From the NCBI RefSeq assembly GCF_900314615.1, contig NZ_OMWA01000030.1, forward strand, positions 35,722-92,706: a DNA stretch of 56,985 bases. The letters are read 5' to 3'. Position 1 is the first letter of the stretch; each line of letters begins with the position of its first letter. Shown here one piece after another: positions 53,431 through 56,985 of this stretch. Source of the stretch: an uncultured Methanobrevibacter sp. (lineage in GTDB: Archaea > Methanobacteriota > Methanobacteria > Methanobacteriales > Methanobacteriaceae). The notes beneath the pieces are model-generated. The model made no database searches. It was not told the DNA's origin and saw nothing but the letters and a program-made list of their open reading frames with translations. Made by a program: the position numbers and the translations under genes.

Positions 53431-53766
53431 TTTTCCACCAATGTTTATCAAATGCTTAACGATTTGATATTGTATATTGTATTTATATTTGATTTGTACA
53501 TTAAATTAATGTTTTGGTTTTCTTTATCCAATTAAAATTTAATAATTTTTATATATTCTTCATTTTTTTTCATTTCAGTTGGCTATGGTTAATGATACTG
53601 TTCATATTTTGAGATGAAATTTACACTATCTTTTAGTTTTGATTGGTGAGTTAAGGGCTCTGGGCGGGTGTAAAATATTCATTACATCTAATTTTTCTTT
53701 AATCGTGGTTTAAAGATATTTCACAATAGTATACAATTAAATATAGCTAATGATAAAGTTATTATC
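53431..53766 (+). other. Divergent intergenic region between surface-protein genes
   Basis: 336 bases with no gene. AAATATAGC near 53738-53746 is a TATA candidate about 25 bases before ATG 53767, which has no ribosome site, so the plus-strand adhesin may be leaderless. AT-rich TATA-like DNA near 53475-53490 could serve the minus-strand gene. Confidence 0.4.
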
Positions 53767-55638
53767 ATGTTTAACAGAAAGGTCTTCTTGCTTTTATTCT
53801 TATTTTTAATAATTGTCGCAACAGCGTCTGCAGTCAGTGCAAGTGATCTGGCCAATGATACTGTAGCGGACTCAGATAGTGATAAGATTGAAGCAAACGA
53901 AAATAATAATATAAAAATCGATGATGAAATAATCGGGGCATCTGATGGGGATGTCCTGAAAGATGATGCTCAATGGGGAACATTCACAAATCTTCAAAAG
54001 ATTATTGATAATGCAGAAGAAGGGGTTTCAATTACATTCTATTCCAATTATTACTGTGATGATGAATTTGCCAACAGTGGGAAGTATGGAATAGAAATCA
54101 GAAAACCCATAACAATCGATGCTCAGGGCAATACCTGGGATGCATGCCATAAAACCGGTGTTTTGCTTATATACAGCGATGGTGTTACAATCAACAACCT
54201 GAATCTGATTAATGGTCATGATGAGGAATATTCGGGTGCAGGTGCTTACATCAGAAGCAATGTGGCTACATTCAATAACTGTAATTTCATAAACAATACT
54301 GCAGGAAGCAACGGCGGAGCAATTGACACCACGGGTGCTCTTTTTCTTAACCACTGCATTTTCTACAATAATGTTGCTTTAGGAGATGGGGGTGCAATAT
54401 ATGCATATTACCCTATTTATGCCAGTGCGTCTTTAATTATCAATGATACAGTTTTCGATTATAACGGGGCAAAAGGTAACGGCGGTGCCATTTATCTTGA
54501 CTGCTTTAACCGTGACGGATATTTTGTTGATGGTGCTATAAGCACATATATAAGTCAGTCCATTTTCACAAACAATGATGCAGGTTATCCGGATGCATAC
54601 GGTACAGGTGAAGCAGGCTACGGTGGAGCAATATTCAATTTTCAGTATTGTGATATTGAAGACACAGAATTCAGCTATAATTATGCAATAAACGGCGGCG
54701 GAGCAATATATTCAAACAACGGTATTAGCAATGATAACGGAACCGTTACCCAAATATTCGGTTTGAACATTCACGGCGCTTCCAGGTTCATTGATAATGG
54801 CGCCGGAAGATATGGGGGTGCAATCAAGATGTATGCTAATCCGACTTATCTTAAAAAAGGCATCAAGGGTGTTTTAAACATTTATGATGGGGTTCTCTTT
54901 GAAGAAAACAGAGCACAAACCGGCGGAGCATTATCAATCATAGACAGCAACTCAAATATCGAGAATGCTCTTTTCATAAACAATCATGCCGAAAAAGAAG
55001 GGATAGTTGAAGGCGGAAAATTAGTAAACTGTTATTTTGAAGGAAACAGCGAACCGATCACTTCCAGAACTTCTGTAGTTTGTGATGTCAAACCTCAAAT
55101 AACTATTAAACAGTCAGGTACATATTATCCGGACAAAAAAATGACTATAACTCTAAAAGATTCCGGGACTGGACTGGTGATGGTGAATCAAAAACTGACA
55201 ATTGTATTTTCAAACGGTAAAACTGCTACTGTAACAACTAACTTAAATGGAGTGGCCACTTATGCTGTTCCTTTCACAGGAACCGTTACTGCAACAGTCA
55301 GCTATTCCGGAACAGGTATCAAGTACAGTTCAAGCCAGAAAGTAGTAATCAAAAAGGCAACTCCAAAGATAACAGCTGCCAAAAAGACTTATAAAGTGAA
55401 ACTGAAAACCAAATCATACACAGTAACTCTTAAAGTCAACAACAAGGTTATGAAAAGCACAAAACTTACCTTAAACGTCAACGGTAAAACCTACAGTGCA
55501 AAAACCAATTCCAAAGGTCAGGCTACTTTTAAAATCAACAAACTGACTAAAAAAGGCACTTTCAATGCAGTCATCAAATTTGCCGGCAATTCCTACTACA
55601 ACAAGGCATCTAAAACCGTAAAAATAACAACCAAGTAA
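53767..55638 (+). CDS. Adhesin-like beta-helix protein with Ig-like C-terminus
   Basis: 623 residues. Signal peptide (FLLLFLFLIIVATASAVSAS), a beta-helix region (about 75-430) with repeats such as NNTAGSNGGAIDTTG and YNGAKGNGGAIYLD, then a Big-type domain (about 445-520) and a C-terminal domain (KATPKITAAKKTYKVKLK onward) ending in TKKGTF...YYNKASKTVKITTK. That last domain is also the end of the 2492-residue protein, so both probably share the same wall-attachment mode. It has no protease domain and ends in a strong stop-spanning hairpin. Confidence 0.85.
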   Translation: MFNRKVFLLLFLFLIIVATASAVSASDLANDTVADSDSDKIEANENNNIKIDDEIIGASDGDVLKDDAQWGTFTNLQKIIDNAEEGVSITFYSNYYCDDEFANSGKYGIEIRKPITIDAQGNTWDACHKTGVLLIYSDGVTINNLNLINGHDEEYSGAGAYIRSNVATFNNCNFINNTAGSNGGAIDTTGALFLNHCIFYNNVALGDGGAIYAYYPIYASASLIINDTVFDYNGAKGNGGAIYLDCFNRDGYFVDGAISTYISQSIFTNNDAGYPDAYGTGEAGYGGAIFNFQYCDIEDTEFSYNYAINGGGAIYSNNGISNDNGTVTQIFGLNIHGASRFIDNGAGRYGGAIKMYANPTYLKKGIKGVLNIYDGVLFEENRAQTGGALSIIDSNSNIENALFINNHAEKEGIVEGGKLVNCYFEGNSEPITSRTSVVCDVKPQITIKQSGTYYPDKKMTITLKDSGTGLVMVNQKLTIVFSNGKTATVTTNLNGVATYAVPFTGTVTATVSYSGTGIKYSSSQKVVIKKATPKITAAKKTYKVKLKTKSYTVTLKVNNKVMKSTKLTLNVNGKTYSAKTNSKGQATFKINKLTKKGTFNAVIKFAGNSYYNKASKTVKITTK

Positions 55639-55667
55639 AGGCTTTGCCTTTACTACTTATTTTTTTT
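55634..55667 (+). terminator. 9-bp hairpin and T8 tract after the second adhesin
   Basis: AGTAAAGGC-TTT-GCCTTTACT (55634-55654) is perfect and contains the TAA stop (55636-55638). A T8 run follows at 55660-55667. Confidence 0.7.
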
Positions 55668-55803
55668 CTTTAAACATGTAATTTGTATTTTAGTTTAACA
55701 TTTCTGTTTTTTTTAGTGATGATTAATGAATAGTTAATTTTAGTTTCATCAATTTTGCAGTGTGGCCGTAATTTTTTCAGGATTTAAAAAAAATAGTTTT
55801 TTT

Positions 55804-56169
55804 TTAGCTGATTTTCAGGTGGTTGAAGATTTTTTCCATGTGGTGGATGGCATCTTGGACCTCATCTGGTGTGATGTCAATGAATGGCTCATAATCAGCT
55901 TTAACTCTCAAATCAAATAGGTCATTTAGTTCACTTTGCATATTTTTTTCTCCAAATTTATTTAATGCTTCTCGAACTTGCTTGTGTTCCCCCATTCGAG
56001 TTTCACTGTCATCAAATTCCCATGGACGTTTGATTTTAAAGTTTTTAATGTCTTCAAGCCATAATTTGCAGTATAGGTATGCACTGTAGTATGCTCTGTT
56101 GATTATGCTTGCATTAACACACCATTCATCACAGTTCTCTGGAATTAATTGATTTTTTAACATTTTCAT
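55804..56169 (-). CDS. HEPN-domain protein, N-terminus possibly longer
   Basis: The 121-residue frame has the HEPN pattern: NRAYYSAYLYCKLWLED helix, GEHKQVREALNKFG and LFDLRVKADYEP. The RxKADY variant lacks the catalytic RxxxxH of HEPN RNases. From ATG 56169 the first helix looks cut. The frame is open upstream to the stop of the partner gene, reading DIEKYPQFQLYLLTLR in between, and GGAGGTGA lies just before it. No ATG, GTG or TTG occurs there, so initiation at ATC 56220 or ATT 56214 is possible. Confidence 0.7.
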   Translation of the reverse strand: MKMLKNQLIPENCDEWCVNASIINRAYYSAYLYCKLWLEDIKNFKIKRPWEFDDSETRMGEHKQVREALNKFGEKNMQSELNDLFDLRVKADYEPFIDITPDEVQDAIHHMEKIFNHLKIS

Positions 56170-56223
56170 GCGTAATGTTAACAGATACAGTTGGAATTGG
56201 GGATATTTTTCAATATCGATTGT

Positions 56224-56520
56224 TCACCTCCATTTATAAGATATTATTGTATTTCTTGAAAATTGGGTGATGCCATGAACTTTTGAAAATTTGTCCATGT
56301 GGTCGTAAAGTTCTGATAATGTTTGATCAAGAACTTCTTCACTTGTTCCATTCACTTTTTCAAAACGGAAGATATAATCCTGTGTATCGATGTCCGGTCG
56401 TTCCTGTAATGTCATTTCACCTAAAAAGTCGTAGTTTTTTGCAAAACTTTGGATTTCTTTGGTGTAGAGTTCTTTTGCAGGTTCCATCTGCCTTTTGAAT
56501 CTTTCAAGTCTTGTTGTCAT
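56224..56520 (-). CDS. Small partner protein of the HEPN gene
   Basis: 98 residues, helical at both ends (RLERFKRQMEPAKELYTKEI and TLSELYDHMDKFSKVHGI) with a beta-type middle (DIDTQDYIFRFEKV). I do not recognise it, and it lacks the GSxxxGxxxxxSDxD motif of MNT nucleotidyltransferases, the usual HEPN partner. AGGTGAAAA precedes the ATG. Its end carries the GGAGGTGA ribosome site of the HEPN gene, so the pair is coupled and toxin-antitoxin-like (inference). Confidence 0.65.
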   Translation of the reverse strand: MTTRLERFKRQMEPAKELYTKEIQSFAKNYDFLGEMTLQERPDIDTQDYIFRFEKVNGTSEEVLDQTLSELYDHMDKFSKVHGITQFSRNTIISYKWR

Positions 56521-56732
56521 TTTTCACCTCACAAATTTTCATGGAAAATCCGGGTTTCCTGTTTATTATATTTTATTTAATTAAATATAAATTTAACCTT
56601 TTTTAATTCTTTTATTTGTGAATTGGAGTCATTTTTGTGAAGTTAGAACAATTTTGATAAGTGAGTGCAATTTTTAATTTGGTTGGGAAAATTTTCATAT
56701 ATCTGGTGAATTTTTTGATATTATTTTTAATT
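56521..56732 (+). other. Gene-free AT-rich stretch at the right end
   Basis: No gene seen. It leads into the tandem repeats and includes a TATA-like CATATATC at 56696-56703. Confidence 0.4.
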
Positions 56733-56791
56733 GTGTTTTTTTCTGTTAAAAATAGTTTTTTTAAAATTTAATGCTTATATTGCAGGATTTA
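56733..56791 (+). repeat. Direct repeat copy 1
   Basis: 59 bases starting GTGTTTTTTTCTGTTAAAAA and ending ATATTGCAGGATTTA. It recurs at 56927-56985 with small T-run differences and one C/T change, at a period of 194 bases. The window ends at the last base of copy 2, so the full unit may be longer. Confidence 0.85.
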
Positions 56792-56822
56792 CTCCTACAA
56801 TACCAACCTTAAGCATTAAATT
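56765..56822 (+). ncRNA. Long hairpin within the tandem repeat, possible small RNA
   Basis: AATTTAATGCTTA (56765-56777) pairs perfectly with TAAGCATTAAATT (56810-56822). Inside it TATTGCAGGA (56778-56787) pairs with TCCTACAATA (56793-56802) with one mismatch. A smaller hairpin follows at 56839-56864 (GAGA-CCTC / GAGG-TCTC). A TATA-like element lies 37 bases upstream of each repeat copy (56696 and 56890). No open frame covers it, so a structured transcript is plausible but unproven. Confidence 0.4.
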
Positions 56823-56926
56823 CTATTATCAATCTTTCGAGATTTCCTCAATGGAGGTGTTCTCTTGTGAATATTTTAATGGAAAATAGTATATAAATGT
56901 AATCATTTGATATGGGTAGTTAGATG

Positions 56927-56985
56927 GTGTTTTTTCTGTTAAAAATAGTTTTTTTTAAAATTTAATGCCTATATTGCAGGATTTA
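56927..56985 (+). repeat. Direct repeat copy 2 (cut by window end)
   Basis: 59 bases matching copy 1, preceded at 37 bases by TATATAAA (56890-56897). The continuation beyond the window is unknown. Confidence 0.85.

Noticed and set aside
56218..56226. TGA read-through (selenocysteine or pyrrolysine-like recoding) joining the HEPN frame to its partner in the same frame
   Set aside because: A strong ribosome site, GGAGGTGA, overlaps the TGA, pointing to separate translation; TGA recoding without a visible SECIS element is unsupported.
1..56985. CRISPR array
   Set aside because: No series of regularly spaced identical short repeats with unique spacers; the only tandem units are the Rpn tails, the ftsY repeat and the 194-bp pair.

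Overview
The window looks like a chromosomal segment of a Methanobrevibacter-like methanogen (order Methanobacteriales). It is AT-rich with oligo-T tracts between genes. It carries formylmethanofuran dehydrogenase genes (fwdA, fwdC), homocitrate synthase and homoaconitase of coenzyme B synthesis, archaeal information-processing genes (TBP, FEN-1, aIF6, prefoldin alpha, eL39, eL31, eL20, eS19, RNase P Rnp4), AglB, an NrpR nitrogen repressor, and large adhesin-like surface proteins of the type seen in gut Methanobrevibacter. The genus is an inference from gene content and style; no database search was possible.

Layout. 1-3.4 kb: end of an fwd operon and two small acidic paralogs. 3.4-8.7 kb (minus strand): nrpR, glnA with a perfect NrpR operator (GGAA-N6-TTCC), a ThiF/MoeB-like E1 protein and an aldo/keto reductase with ferredoxin clusters. 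8.8 kb: elongator tRNA-Met with an intron. 9-19.8 kb: a zinc-ribbon membrane protein, ahcY, a metallocarboxypeptidase-like protein, fen1, two chorismate-lyase-like paralogs, hacA-aksA, a CYTH protein, then tbp and a SerB/coiled-coil fusion. 20-27 kb: topA, aglB, a DRG GTPase and an AK6-type kinase. 27.2-29 kb: one PIN toxin surrounded by four related antitoxins. 29.2-34.8 kb: the conserved archaeal operon rnp4-yhbY-eS19-pdcd5-PPloop-eL39-eL31-eIF6-eL20-pfdA-ftsY. 35-38.3 kb: two tandem secreted Ig-like/TIM-barrel proteins. 38.3-42.3 kb: a DUF4258-like gene, an SNF-family symporter, a TM2-like protein, and an Rpn-type PD-(D/E)XK gene trailed by two duplicated copies of its own C-terminus. 42.6-44.8 kb: a three-gene operon with two membrane TIR proteins. 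44.8-55.6 kb: a surface-protein island containing a 2492-residue beta-helix protein with an internal papain-like protease. 55.8-57 kb: a HEPN gene pair and tandem hairpin-bearing repeats at the right edge.

How the parts work together. NrpR very likely represses its neighbour glnA. AglB would glycosylate the secreted proteins further right. AhcY, AksA, HacA and the Fwd subunits serve methyl-cycle, coenzyme B and methanogenesis functions. The accessory half (27-29 kb and 35-57 kb) is dominated by cell-surface, toxin-antitoxin and defence-like genes.

Two window-wide patterns stand out. First, three highly conserved genes (fwdA, the eS19/pdcd5 junction and eL31) carry small deletions that break the reading frame, which smells of consensus or assembly error. 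Second, many transcription-unit ends have an inverted repeat centred on the stop codon, often followed by a T tract. The best candidates for an undescribed system are the membrane TIR operon, the Rpn gene with free-standing C-terminal copies, the PIN/antitoxin cluster and the 194-bp tandem hairpin repeats.
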